The notes below the pieces were generated by a model. The model did not search any database. It saw only the letters and a program-made list of their open reading frames with translations, and was not told the origin of the DNA. This document shows, piece after piece, positions 10,690 to 19,945 of a stretch of DNA of 64,000 nt (the stretch's first letter is position 1; every line of letters starts with the position of its first letter). The translations under genes and the position numbers were made by a program. Origin of the DNA: Budorcas taxicolor (taxonomy: Eukaryota; Chordata; Mammalia; Artiodactyla; Bovidae); contig NC_068926.1 of NCBI RefSeq assembly GCF_023091745.1, positions 68,198,001 through 68,262,000 of the forward strand. Direction: 5' to 3'.

Positions 10690-11000
10690 TTTACCTACTT
10701 CCAAATATATACAAAAAACTTATATTTGTCTACACTCAGCCTTACAATGGGGCTTTCCGGGTGGCTCAGACGGTATGTATCCACCTACAATGCAGGAGAC
10801 TGGGTTTGATCCCTAGATTGGGAAGATCTCCAGGAGGAGGGCATGGCAACCCACTCCAATATTCCTGTCTGGAGAATCACCATGAACACAGAGGCCTGGC
10901 AGACTATAGTTCCATGGGGTCACAAAGAATAGGACACGACTGAGCTACTAAGCACACACAACCTTACAACAGAATTCCACTCAACACTTGAAAAGGAAAT
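10690..11000 (+). repeat. Old L1 3' region fragment with a Bov-tA inside
   Basis: The flanks of the SINE (ATCCATTTACCTACTTCCAA and CCTTACAACAGAATTCCACT) look like an old L1 3' region. The same sequence occurs inverted near 13,324. Confidence 0.45.
10740..10969 (+). repeat. Bov-tA SINE with 8-bp target-site duplication
   Basis: The SINE occupies about 10748-10961 (GGGGCTTTCCGGGTGGCTCA to GACTGAGCTACTAAGCACAC). CCTTACAA is present at 10740-10747 and 10962-10969. Confidence 0.92.
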
Positions 11001-11315
11001 GAAGTAGAACTCTATGTGTCCACATGCAACACAAGTATGAGTTCTTGGTGGTCTTTGACTGAAGGGCATTGACTTTGGTATAAGCAACTCAGACTAGACG
11101 ACGGTGCCATTTCCCGAGACGGGAAATATGGTCGTGATCAGTGGTTGGGCTGGCCAACTCTGCTAGCCCTTTAGCAAGCAGTTGTCTCTGGATGCTCCCA
11201 GAGGGAGGCTGGAAGGCTTGCCAGTACCGCTCAGAACTTTGAGGCTTTTCCTGATCTTCCATGCTGTTTCCTCTAAAGTGTCACCAACTTCATTTACATT
11301 AAAACACCGAAGACT

Positions 11316-11439
11316 GGAGAAGGAAATGGCAACCCACTCCAGTATTATTCTTGCCTGGAAAAGTCCATGAACAGAGGAGCCTGGCGGGCTGCAGTCCATG
11401 AGGTCGCAAGGAGTCGGGCACGACTGAGCGACTAACACT
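11316..11439 (+). repeat. BovA-type SINE fragment
   Basis: GGAGAAGGAAATGGCAACCC to GGCACGACTGAGCGACTAAC, with no tRNA-derived head. Confidence 0.88.
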
Positions 11440-11600
11440 ATGTGCCAAGAAGTGTTTTAACTTAGAACTTCTAAGGGCTCTAGAGGTTTTAATTCATTTA
11501 CTTCTCCTATCAATCATAAGAACATACGTACTACTGTTTTCAGGTTTTACTACTGAGAAAACTGAGGTACAGAGGTTACTTGACGAGTGAGGATTTGGAC
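11440..11600 (-). repeat. MIR SINE
   Basis: Antisense MIR order: TATGTGCCAAGAAGTGTTTT, TTTTAATTCATTTACTTCTC and ACTGAGAAAACTGAGGTACA. It lies just upstream of the CCDC117 CpG island. Confidence 0.6.
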
Positions 11601-11679
11601 CTAAGACCTCTGGTAGGTAGGGCCATCCTCCCGCCCCGAAGACTCGGCCGGGCAGCCATCTTGTTTGTGGTCCTCAAGG

Positions 11680-11740
11680 ACTTCAGCTCCCGGCAGCCCT
11701 CGCGCCAGCAGTTCGCCACACACAACAAATCCCGGCGTGC
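11680..11740 (+). promoter_or_regulatory. Two tandem ZNF143/THAP11 (SBS)-like motifs
   Basis: ACTTCAGCTCCCGGCAGCC at 11680-11698 and ACAACAAATCCCGGCGTGC at 11722-11740 both resemble the SBS consensus ACTACAATTCCCAGCATGC. They lie 42 bp apart in the same orientation. The motif family is established at CpG promoters; use at this promoter is inferred. Confidence 0.55.
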
Positions 11741-11775
11741 TCCGGGCGGCTTGGGGTGGAGGGTTCTAGAAGGCG

Positions 11776-11783
11776 TGACGTGG
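11776..11783 (+). promoter_or_regulatory. UPRE/ATF6-type element TGACGTGG
   Basis: TGACGTGG is a perfect copy of the core bound by XBP1s and ATF6. It sits 117 bp upstream of the CCDC117 start codon, inside the CpG island. The motif is seen; its use is inferred. Confidence 0.6.
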
Positions 11784-11899
11784 GGTCGGGAAGCGGGCTC
11801 AGAGGCGGGTACCTCTCGGCAATCGCTGTGGCCGCTGCTGCCGGGCCCGGGGACGCGGACGGCCGGGGCCGTGGGCGCAGCCTCCTCGTCTCCCCGGCC

Positions 11900-12081
11900 A
11901 TGGCGGCGCTCGGCCGGCCGTTTAGCGGCCTTCCCCTGAGCGGTGGCTCGGACTTCCTGCAGCCGCCGCCGGCCTTCGCCGGTCGGGCCTTCCCGCCGGG
12001 GACGGAGGGCGCCGAGCTGGCCCCGCGGCCGGGACTTCGCGCCACCCCGAGCAGCTCCGGCGGGAGCGCGGCGCGCGGACG
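11900..12081 (+). CDS. CCDC117: CCDC117 coding exon 1
   Basis: Starts at ATG 11900 and ends before the donor GTGAGG at 12082. It holds 60 codons plus two bases. An in-frame upstream ATG at 11756 opens the same frame, but the family start MAALGRPFSGLPLSG is at 11900. Confidence 0.95.
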
Positions 12082-15000
12082 GTGAGGAGACCGGCGGACG
12101 GCGGGGGCGGGTGTAGGCTCCGGCGCGGGCTGGTTGACCCTTTTCGCGACCCTGATGGGGGCTCTTGAGCCTCAAGTTGCGGATGAGGAGACTGAACCCC
12201 ACAGGCGGTTGCCGTAAATCGCGGAGGTCGCACAGCGCGGGGGTCCAGTTCCGACCTCGGCGCGCTTGCGCCGGGAGAAGTGAGGAGAGGTCTGCTCACC
12301 CGGGGCGTGCGGGGATGGGAGCCGGACCGACCCGGGCCTGGAGCTGCCCTGGGCGCGCACACGCCTCGCTCCCTCCAGACCGCGGCCCGGCAGCTGTTGT
12401 TGGTAACTTTCAGCGACTCTCGGACTCTTGAGTTTCCTCATCCGCAACTTGGGAGAGAAATGGGTCCTTCTAGTGGGATCATAAACTGAAGTGCTCAGCA
12501 TGGTGCCTGCCCCATACGTTTTCCCGACGCTGGTCGCCCCAGTTTATCTCCCCCGGCCTTGACCGAATGAATTTAGCTTTCAGTGTGATTTTTGTCAGGA
12601 CCAGCCAACACTTTTACCTGACTGACCGTGTGACCTGTAAATCCATCCCACAGGGCAAGGGAGGGGAGAGCTGATAGTGGGGTGGGCAAGATTATCGGAG
12701 CCTGAAAGTGGATGCTGAATGTACCAGCTCAGTAAATTTCTCAACTGACTGAGTTTGTTTGTTTGTTTGTTTTAACAGTATTTCAACTCACTGTAGAAAG
12801 AAACACAAGCGAGAGGAGGAGGAGGAGGAGGATGAGTAAGTTTCAAGTGCTTTTTTAGTCACTTAATGGTCACTTAATTTAACCTATTTTATATGCGTAA
12901 CTTTGTTTTTGAGTGAAAAGGTGGAACATGAGGTGTCTCTGAAAGGAGGCCCAAGGAACTGACAACACGCGTTGCCTTTTAGAGAAGTGAGCTGGGCAGG
13001 TCAGAGGGAAGCTTGTTACTGCATAAGCGATTGTCATGTTTGAACTTTGAGGCATACGAGTATTATTACATGCACAAAATTTAAAAAAATTCCCAGAAGG
13101 CAAAATCTTATGCTCCCAGTTTTCCCCAGAGGGTTATCCTTATTGCCTGTTTCCCTTTAAGGAAGATAATGTAAAAATGTGCAAGTTTATAACTGTATAA
13201 TTATGGGGTTTTACATTTAATAGTAACATACTGTTAACACTGCAACACTGGTGTTTTCATTTTACTCTCCTGTAGCTTGTTACATATGGACACATAGAGT
13301 TCTATCTCATTTGTTTTTCAACAGTTGAGTGGAATTCTGTTGTAAGGCTAGGAATAGGTAATTAACCAGTCTCCCGGTGATGGAGTTTAATACTAACAAA
13401 TCTAAAGTGACTGTTCTTAAGTTCTTTGTGTTTGTAATTAGATAAATAGATTCCTAGATGGGAAATTGCTCAATCTTTAAATGTATGCATTTTGAATTTT
13501 AAACAAGAGTTGTTGGCAGTTTATACTCCTTTAAACTTAGGGAATGTGTGTTTCTCCATCTTCTCATCAGAATTGTATTTTCAAACTTTTTGATCACCTC
13601 TTAACTGATAGGGAAAATACTGCATGTTATAGGCAGGCAGTCTAAAAAAGAAAATGAGTAAAAGACTTCCCCAAAGAGGGTATCAAAATGACCAAACAAA
13701 TGAAAAGATATTCGACCTCGACCTCATCAGTCTTTAGGGAAATGCATATTAAAAGCACAGTGAGAAACTACTCCACTACCAGATATTGGAGGGTTCTGTA
13801 ACACCAGGAACTCACAGACACTACTGGATAAGAATGTAAATTGCTACAACACTTTGGGAAACAGTTTTGAATGAGTTGAAGGCACACATACCCATTTACC
13901 CAGCAGTTCTTTTTTTGACTATGCATGCTCATCAGAAGACATGTACAAGAAAGTTTATGGCATCCTTGTTCATGATGGGTCAAAATTAGCAGTATCTGGA
14001 CATAATAAATTTTTGCTGAGTTTAGTTCAGCAAAAAAGAAACACTGAACCACACGTACCAACCCAGATATGTCTTATAAGCGTAGTAGGAACAAAAGAAA
14101 CATAGCACGAATGTATACATATTCAGTATAATTCCTTATATAAGGGTCAAAACCAGGCAGAACTAAAAGCTTTTAATATTGCATATTTATATGCATGATA
14201 ATGTGTATTTTTTTTAAATGAAATGGTTGTAAAAGACAGTGTGTACCTACAGGGAGGAGGGAATAGAGTACCATTTAGGGATGCTGATGGCATTCTGTAT
14301 CTTGAATATTACTTTCATGGATTTTTGTTTTATAATTATTACATGTATTTTTATGAGTACGAGCCTTTTATAATTAAAGAAATTAGATCACTTTTAATTT
14401 ATGTTTTGTAAATTATATGCGATTTTGAACATCTTTTTCATTAAGCCATCTTTTCCTTTAAGCCATTTGTGTTTCATTTTGGGTGAATTCTTCATGTTTC
14501 TACAGATCTTTTATTGACTTATTGGTCTTTTTTATGTATGTTGTGTTTTCCCCAGATTTGTTGTCTTTCAGCTTTTGTGTGATTTATTATTTTTTTTTTG
14601 CCAACAGAAACTTTTAATTTTCTCACCAGGTTGATACATAGACCTACAAGACAGTAGATTTGAAAGTTGCCTCAGTTTAAAAAAACATCTGAGACTTCTC
14701 TGGTGGTCCTGTGGTTAGGACTCCATGCTTCCACTGTAGGGGGCGGGGGTTTGATTCCTGATTGGGGAACTAAAATCCTGGATGTCACGTGGCATGGCCA
14801 AAAAATTTAAAATAAAAATCCTCTAGACCAGACAATATTTACGTTCTTTATAGCTTTAGGATTGCTGTGGATGCACAAGGACCTCTTTGCTTTTATCTTT
14901 TGAAAGTGTGGAAGTGTTTGTTGTTTAGTCACGTCCAACTCTGCGACCCCACGGACTGTAGCCCAAGACTCTCCTCTGTCCACGGAATTCTCCAGGCAAG

Positions 15001-18000
15001 AATATTGGAGTGGGCCATTCCCTTCTCCAGAAGATCTTCCTGACCTAGGGATGAAACTGAAGTCTCCTGAATCGCAGGCAGATTCTTTACTGTCTGAGCC
15101 ACCAGGGATGTTTCCCAGGAGATTATTAAATAATTCTAATGTCATAAATAAAAAATTTGAAGTGTAAAAACCATTGACTTTAAAAGTTAACCATCTTTAA
15201 TTTGCAGATGGAGAGATTGAGGCCCTGGGAGGATAAGGGACTGGAGAGTTGGATGTCGAATGCCCAGAAGTTTGTTGCCTGCTTGCCACTTTACTGGTTC
15301 TCTCTCATCAGAACTTTAAAGTCTTTTATGTCCCATTTTCTCTGGGACTTAATCATCATTGATCTCTATAAAGTTGTTCTGCTCCTTCTTAGATGATTTC
15401 CTATGTGTATAACTTTTTCTTCTGTTTTCCAAAACATCGCATACCTTAGAACTATCCAAATATTACAGAAGTGTTTAATTTATGGAGAGACATTCTTAAT
15501 ACTTACTTATGAGTTAAAACTAATTATAAGCTAAACATATGATTGAGATTGTGCTTGGTAATACCCAGGCAATAACATACTTTTGGTCTAAATACTCAGA
15601 GCAGGGCTGGTTGTCTGTTCAGGACACCCCTCAGTAGTAAAGAATTGGCCTGCAGTGCAGGAGACAGGTTCGATCCCTGGGTCAGGAAGCTCCCCAGAGA
15701 GGGAAATGGCAACCCACTTCAGTTATTTGCCTGGAAAAGCCCATGGGCAAAGGAGCCTGGCGGGCTACAGTCCATAAGGTCGCAAAAGAGTTGGACATGA
15801 CTTAGTGACTAAACAACAACTAAATGTTGGGCATGTTGTAGTGCTTACAAATACTAGTTTGTGTTAAGAGCTTGAGCAGTTGAACTTCCCTAACAGGCAG
15901 GAGGTTTTAGTGAGAATCCTCTATGAAAAGCATAGAGGATACAGCATCTGTCTCTGGGATTTGATACCCAAAATACAACTCACCTTATGTAACACTTTAG
16001 AGGGGGCACTTTAGTTTTCTCCATTCTTGTTTCCACATGTGTAAAGCAATCTGAATTGAACTCCTATGGTCTCAGTGAAATGTAAAATTTTCTAGAAAGT
16101 GAAGATAGTTTATGTTGCAAGCTGGGAGAAAAGTGCACCCCATTAGGCAGGGACCCATACAGCAAATGACAGCCTCTACCATTTTTGGTGAGAACCAAGA
16201 AATTAGCAATGTCATCTCCACCTGTAGTACTTGCTGCAGACCTGATGAAGCATGTATTTTTGCCCTAAGGGAATATAGGATGCCTGCAGACCACCTTCTC
16301 ATATGCCCAGTGTAATGGAGCTGCAGCAGTATGAAAAAGTACGGCTGGCCCTGAATTGCTACTTTGTGATTCTTGGTTTCTTTACTTCCCACTTGACCTT
16401 TCCAGAGCTGAGTAAGTAAGAATGACTTTAAGTTCCCATATCAAACACTTCTAATCTGGAAAGGCAAAATCTTGGCAGGTGCAACCTAATTTGACAGATG
16501 TTAAGGGAAACATCTCAGGGTGGCTGTGAGAGTGACAGAAAAGAAAATGTGTGATTTTCATCTTGTAATCACATACTGTCAGAAGAGGTTTTTCATAGCA
16601 GAATTTTATTAGCAATGGCGGTGATATATGTTTCATTTGTATTAGTCAGGATTTTCATTGATTTTTTTTTTTTTTTTTTTCAGTTGTCCAGTAAGAAAGA
16701 AAAGGCTAACTGAAGCAGGGCTCTGTGCTGGTCCTAATGACTGGATTCTTTGTGCACATCAGGATATAGAGGGTCATGGAGTAAATCCGTGCACTAGTGG
16801 CCTTTCTGCACCTGGCATGTTAGATGTTATTTGTGAAGAGATGGATCAGACAACGGGGGAACCACAGTGTGAAGTTGTCCGAAGGAGGCTTCAGGAAATT
16901 GAGGACAGGTAAATGGGCCGCATATCCGGCTGGCTTCTTGTTGTTCCTATGTAACATCTCCTCTCTTTCAAGTTGGTCTAATTCATCATTTGGTGATTCC
17001 TTAATCCTCAGCCTGTCAAACTATAAAAATCAAGAAGCTTAAAGTATGCACTTTAAATGTTAAAGTAAGCATTTTTCATAGAATTGTACTAAATATTTTC
17101 ATTTACTATGTCTGAATATTAATTTTTTGGTTTATGAGGGTTTTAGCCTTCAAATTTGATATCTTTTTTGTCAAATGTTGACCAGCTCTTGTGTATATAC
17201 TTACTTCTCTCCAAAGTAGAGTTTAATACTTTACTTGACCTTCTGCTGTAGCACCTGTTGAGTTTATCCTTTTTATTTTAAAAATTTTGTCCAGTTAATA
17301 GAATATATAAGTTTAACCAAATAATTTTTTTCTTTGTGTCTGCCTTTGTTTAGAATAATTGACGAAGATGAAGAAGTTGAAGCTGACAGAAATATTAACC
17401 GTCTCCCCAGCCTTGTCCTTTCTGATACCATGAAAACAGGTTTGAAGAGGGAATTTGATGAAATATTTACAAAAAAAATGATTGAGTCCATGTAAGTTTT
17501 GGTTTCTGGTTTCCATTCAACTCTGATCTTTTTTAAAAGTTCTTTTAAATTTCTTTTTGGCTGTGCTAGGTTTTCGTTGTGCACAAGCTTTCTCTAGTTG
17601 CAGCAGCTGGGGCTGCTCTCCAGCTGTGATGCTTTCTTGTTGCAGAGCACGGGCTCTAGGGTGCACAGGCTTCAGTGGCTGTGTTGCATGGCTTGACCCT
17701 CAGCTTGTGAAATACTGCTCCAGTCAGATTTTTTACCCCGGACCACTAGGGAAGTCCCCAGTATGATCTTAAAAGGAAGACTCATTGTCTCTAAACACTT
17801 CCTGATCACCAACCGAGTGAAAGCTCAGTAGGTTTTATGTTTAGCCCAGGTTGGAGACCTTTTCTTAGTTCATTGGGGTGAGTGGAATGCTGTGCAAGTG
17901 GGAATTGAAGTTCACAGGAGTGGCTGCCTTGCTATTTACCCCTGGGTTGTTTTGAAGTCTGGAAATTCACTTATAGTCTAATACTTGGGGATGGGAGGAT

Positions 18001-19945
18001 TAGCAAGAAAGAACCCATTCTCTCAGATTACTGTGATAGGTTGTAGGAACCACACTTGAAAACTGCCTGTTTACGTGGCTCTCTGTTATCTTGGACCACC
18101 AGTAAGACCTTGGAAAAAACTGAAAAGTTTACCAGCAGTCAAAAAAGTTATCACAAAGGCCACAGTCTAGAGCTCATACTTGTATCTCACAGTGTGTGGC
18201 CCCTCAGGCCTTTAGCTCTAAGAGCCATTTTGCTCTTCATTTAGACCATTTGATGAGCTCACTTACCTGGTTTCCTCTGCCATCAGAGTAGAAAACAGAC
18301 AGCAAGTGAGAGCAGAATAAACTCATGGCTGGTGAGCAGTGACTGCACAGTGTAAGGACAGTAGGGGAAGTGGAAGCGAGCATGAGACCCTGAAAGCAAC
18401 GCAGCCTGGGCCCATCAACATAAAAGTGACGGTAGCCTGTAATTAATGAGAATGACTTCGGTGGGCTCAAGTGGCCCTTACTCTGTAAAATACAGTTGTC
18501 TCTCAATATCCATGGGGGATTGCTTCTAGGACCCCTACAGATACTAAAATCCTGGGATGCTTGCGTCTCTTATATAAAATGGTCCAAATCAAAACTCCGT
18601 AGATATGGAGGGCCAACTGTAGTAGGCAAGATATAAAGTGCCCTGTAGGTGTTTTCCTAGAAAAGACTTTCAATAGACTTGGTACTGTGAGAGTAAGTGT
18701 CAGATATCTGAAAACTTCTCTTAGGCTACCAGTCCTACTGGTACTAGGTAGATGATTGTCTTTAGACACTGTGGTTTCTCCTACTGCTGGATGTTAGCTC
18801 ATGGGGGTTTTGCATTAGCCTCCTAGCTTGAGCTTATAATTAACTACCCAGCCCTGAGGGTGGGTAAATAGTTTAGCCACGAGTAAGCAGGTCACATTGC
18901 CCTCCAGTGTAAAGCATTGGCACTTGCTGCTCTTGGTAGTTTTCCAGAAGCTAACCTTTGTGGGGTGTTCTTCATTGTGTTTTATTTTGCCTTGCACTTG
19001 GGTCCCAGAAACCATCAAACCACCACTAGATGAAATAGGTTGGGGTGTGGTAGACACAGATAGTGGCTTATTGCACAAAGCATTATATACTTCATAGCTG
19101 TACTAATAAGCAAAAGGCTTGCTGAGGTATTTTTAGTGTGTTTAGCCAGTGTTTGTTTTTATTTATAATGGTTTAGTACAAGATAATAACTGACATCTGC
19201 TAATACTAACCACAATTTAAGAAGAACTATAATGTTAAATCAAGGGCCTCTGTTTTTCATATTGAACATTTATATTCTAATCACAGCATTCAGTGCAGCC
19301 AGTTGCTTTGCTTACAATGCGTGTAGAACTCTAAAATTTTATGTACTTGAGTGGCCTTTGTAAAGATAAGTTTGGATTGTCATAATTCTCCTATTTTTAT
19401 CACATCGCATCCGGTTTTGTTTCTTATTTTATTTTTTTGGCTGCCCAGATCTTAGTTGCGGCACGCAGCATCTTTTAGTTGCAGCATGTGAACTCTTAGT
19501 TGCAGCATGTAGGATCTAATTCGGTGAACAGGAGTGGAACCTGGGCCCCTGCATTGGGAGTGTCTTCCCAATGTGGAGCCTCTGGCCCACCAGGGAAGTC
19601 CTCCCATCAATTTTTATATACTAGGTAGCAAACATTAATTTTTCACCCTATGTCTTTTATTTCTGCTTTGTAAAGTTGTTGATACAAATATATATTTCCT
19701 GTCTTAGGAGCCGTCCTTCCATGGAGCTTGTGCTCTGGAAACCTCTCCCTGAACTCCTTTCTGATAAGCCAAAGCCGTCATCTAATGCTAAAAACTACAC
19801 AGGAGAGAGCCAAACTAAGCATGCAGCTGCTGGCACTGCCTTTCCTCAAAGAACTGAACTGTTCTTGGAACCTCGGCCAACAGGGTTGCCTGTTTACAAT
19901 AGTTTGGAGACAGCTGCTTGCACAGAAGAGGAGATGGAACTCTAG
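11900..19945 (+). CDS. CCDC117: CCDC117, coiled-coil domain-containing protein 117 (five coding exons)
   Basis: Join 11900-12081, 12779-12835, 16684-16908, 17354-17491 and 19708-19945. This gives 840 nt, 279 residues plus stop, the length I remember for human CCDC117. Every junction is GT-AG and keeps frame. The start codon has a strong context (CGGCCATGG). The protein has an Ala/Pro/Gly-rich N-terminus (residues 1-61) and a basic then acidic run (about 67-80, RKKHKR plus six Glu and two Asp). Then come the conserved core LCAGPNDWILCAHQD and EEMDQTTGEPQCEV (exon 3), an acidic helix IIDEDEEVEADRN (exon 4), and a C-terminal ELVLWKPLPELLSDKPKPS block. It is not an enzyme by any motif I can see. 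I recall reports linking it to MMS19 (cytosolic iron-sulfur assembly) and to XBP1s, but cannot check them. It lies tail-to-tail with XBP1. Confidence 0.96.
12082..12778 (+). other. CCDC117: CCDC117 intron 1
   Basis: GT-AG intron. The acceptor tract contains a short (GTTT)n run just before TTTTAACAG. CpG-rich at its left end; otherwise nothing recognised. Confidence 0.85.
12779..12835 (+). CDS. CCDC117: CCDC117 coding exon 2
   Basis: A 57-nt exon between acceptor TTTTAACAG and donor GTAAGT. It encodes ISTHCRKKHKR and a run of six glutamates made of a pure GAG repeat. Confidence 0.94.
13150..13440 (-). repeat. Old L1 3' region fragment
   Basis: Its reverse complement shares a perfect 24-base block with 10962-10985 and less perfect similarity beyond it, so both look like the same old L1 segment in opposite orientation. 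Confidence 0.45.
13620..14180 (+). repeat. Old L1 3' end
   Basis: Typical L1 3' text in degraded form: TTAGGGAAATGCATATTAAA, GGATAAGAATGTAAATTGCT, TTTACCCAGCAGTTCTTTTT and GTATCTGGACATAATAAATT. Confidence 0.65.
14690..14808 (+). repeat. CHR-2-type SINE in CCDC117 intron 2
   Basis: GAGACTTCTCTGGTGGTCCT to GTGGCATGGCCAAAAAATTT, with GATTCCTGATTGGGGAACTA between. Confidence 0.87.
14914..15113 (-). repeat. Bov-tA SINE in CCDC117 intron 2
   Basis: Antisense Bov-tA: TTCTCCAGGCAAGAATATTG and TTTACTGTCTGAGCCACCAG. Confidence 0.92.
15620..15823 (+). repeat. Bov-tA SINE in CCDC117 intron 2
   Basis: Sense Bov-tA: AGTAAAGAATTGGCCTGCAG, GGAAATGGCAACCCACTTCA and GTTGGACATGACTTAGTGAC, ending in AACAACAAC. 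Confidence 0.92.
16684..16908 (+). CDS. CCDC117: CCDC117 coding exon 3
   Basis: 225 nt between CAG at 16681-16683 and donor GTAAAT. It encodes the best conserved part of the family (CPVRKKR, LCAGPNDWILCAHQD, ICEEMDQTTGEPQCEV). Confidence 0.96.
16909..17353 (+). other. CCDC117: CCDC117 intron 3
   Basis: Short AT-rich GT-AG intron with no recognised repeat. Confidence 0.85.
17354..17491 (+). CDS. CCDC117: CCDC117 coding exon 4
   Basis: 138 nt between acceptor TTGTTTAG and donor GTAAGT. It encodes IIDEDEEVEADRNINRLPSL and the helix GLKREFDEIFTKKMIES. Confidence 0.96.
17536..17762 (-). repeat. CHR-1-like tRNA-derived SINE in CCDC117 intron 4
   Basis: TTTCTTTTTGGCTGTGCTAG, GCAGAGCACGGGCTCTAGGG and GGACCACTAGGGAAGTCCCC occur in order. 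Confidence 0.85.
18491..18621. mobile_element. Tigger-like MITE (nonautonomous DNA transposon)
   Basis: About 130 bp with imperfect terminal inverted repeats: TACAGTTGTCTCTCAATATC at the left and the reverse complement TACAGTTGGCCCTCCATATC at the right. The body has TCCATGGGGGATTGCTTCTA, known from Tigger/pogo-type elements. TA ends fit a TA target site. Confidence 0.6.
19425..19603 (-). repeat. CHR-type tRNA-derived SINE in CCDC117 intron 4
   Basis: TTTTTTTGGCTGCCCAGATC, GTTGCAGCATGTAGGATCTA and CCACCAGGGAAGTCCTCCC. It ends about 105 bp before exon 5. Confidence 0.85.
19708..19945 (+). CDS. CCDC117: CCDC117 coding exon 5
   Basis: Acceptor CTGTCTTAG, then 238 nt ending in TAG at 19943-19945. 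It encodes SRPSMELVLWKPLPELLSDK and the C-terminus EEEMEL. Confidence 0.96.

Larger units (their letters stand above)
11620..12400 (+). promoter_or_regulatory. CCDC117: CpG-island promoter of CCDC117
   Basis: Dense CG dinucleotides and high GC content set this block apart from its AT-rich surroundings. No TATA box is seen. It covers coding exon 1 and the first part of intron 1. It contains a YY1-like AGCCATCTTG at 11654-11663, two SBS-like motifs and a TGACGTGG element, described separately. The transcription start cannot be placed exactly. Confidence 0.85.
12836..16683 (+). other. CCDC117: CCDC117 intron 2
   Basis: GT-AG intron of 3.8 kb. It carries old L1 pieces near 13150-14180, a CHR-2 SINE and two oppositely oriented Bov-tA SINEs. 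The acceptor has a long T tract (about 20 T) before CAG at 16681-16683. The part 15830-16660 shows no recognised element. Confidence 0.8.
17492..19707 (+). other. CCDC117: CCDC117 intron 4
   Basis: GT-AG intron of 2.2 kb with a CHR-1-like SINE, a Tigger-like MITE and a CHR-type SINE. The part 17763-18490 shows nothing I recognise, nor does 18622-19424. Confidence 0.8.

Noticed and set aside
11576..12362. Long minus-strand frames (up to 208 residues) across the CCDC117 CpG island
   Set aside because: Stop codons are AT-rich and so rare in CpG islands. The frames are antisense to a known exon and read as low-complexity Arg/Pro/Ala/Gly protein.
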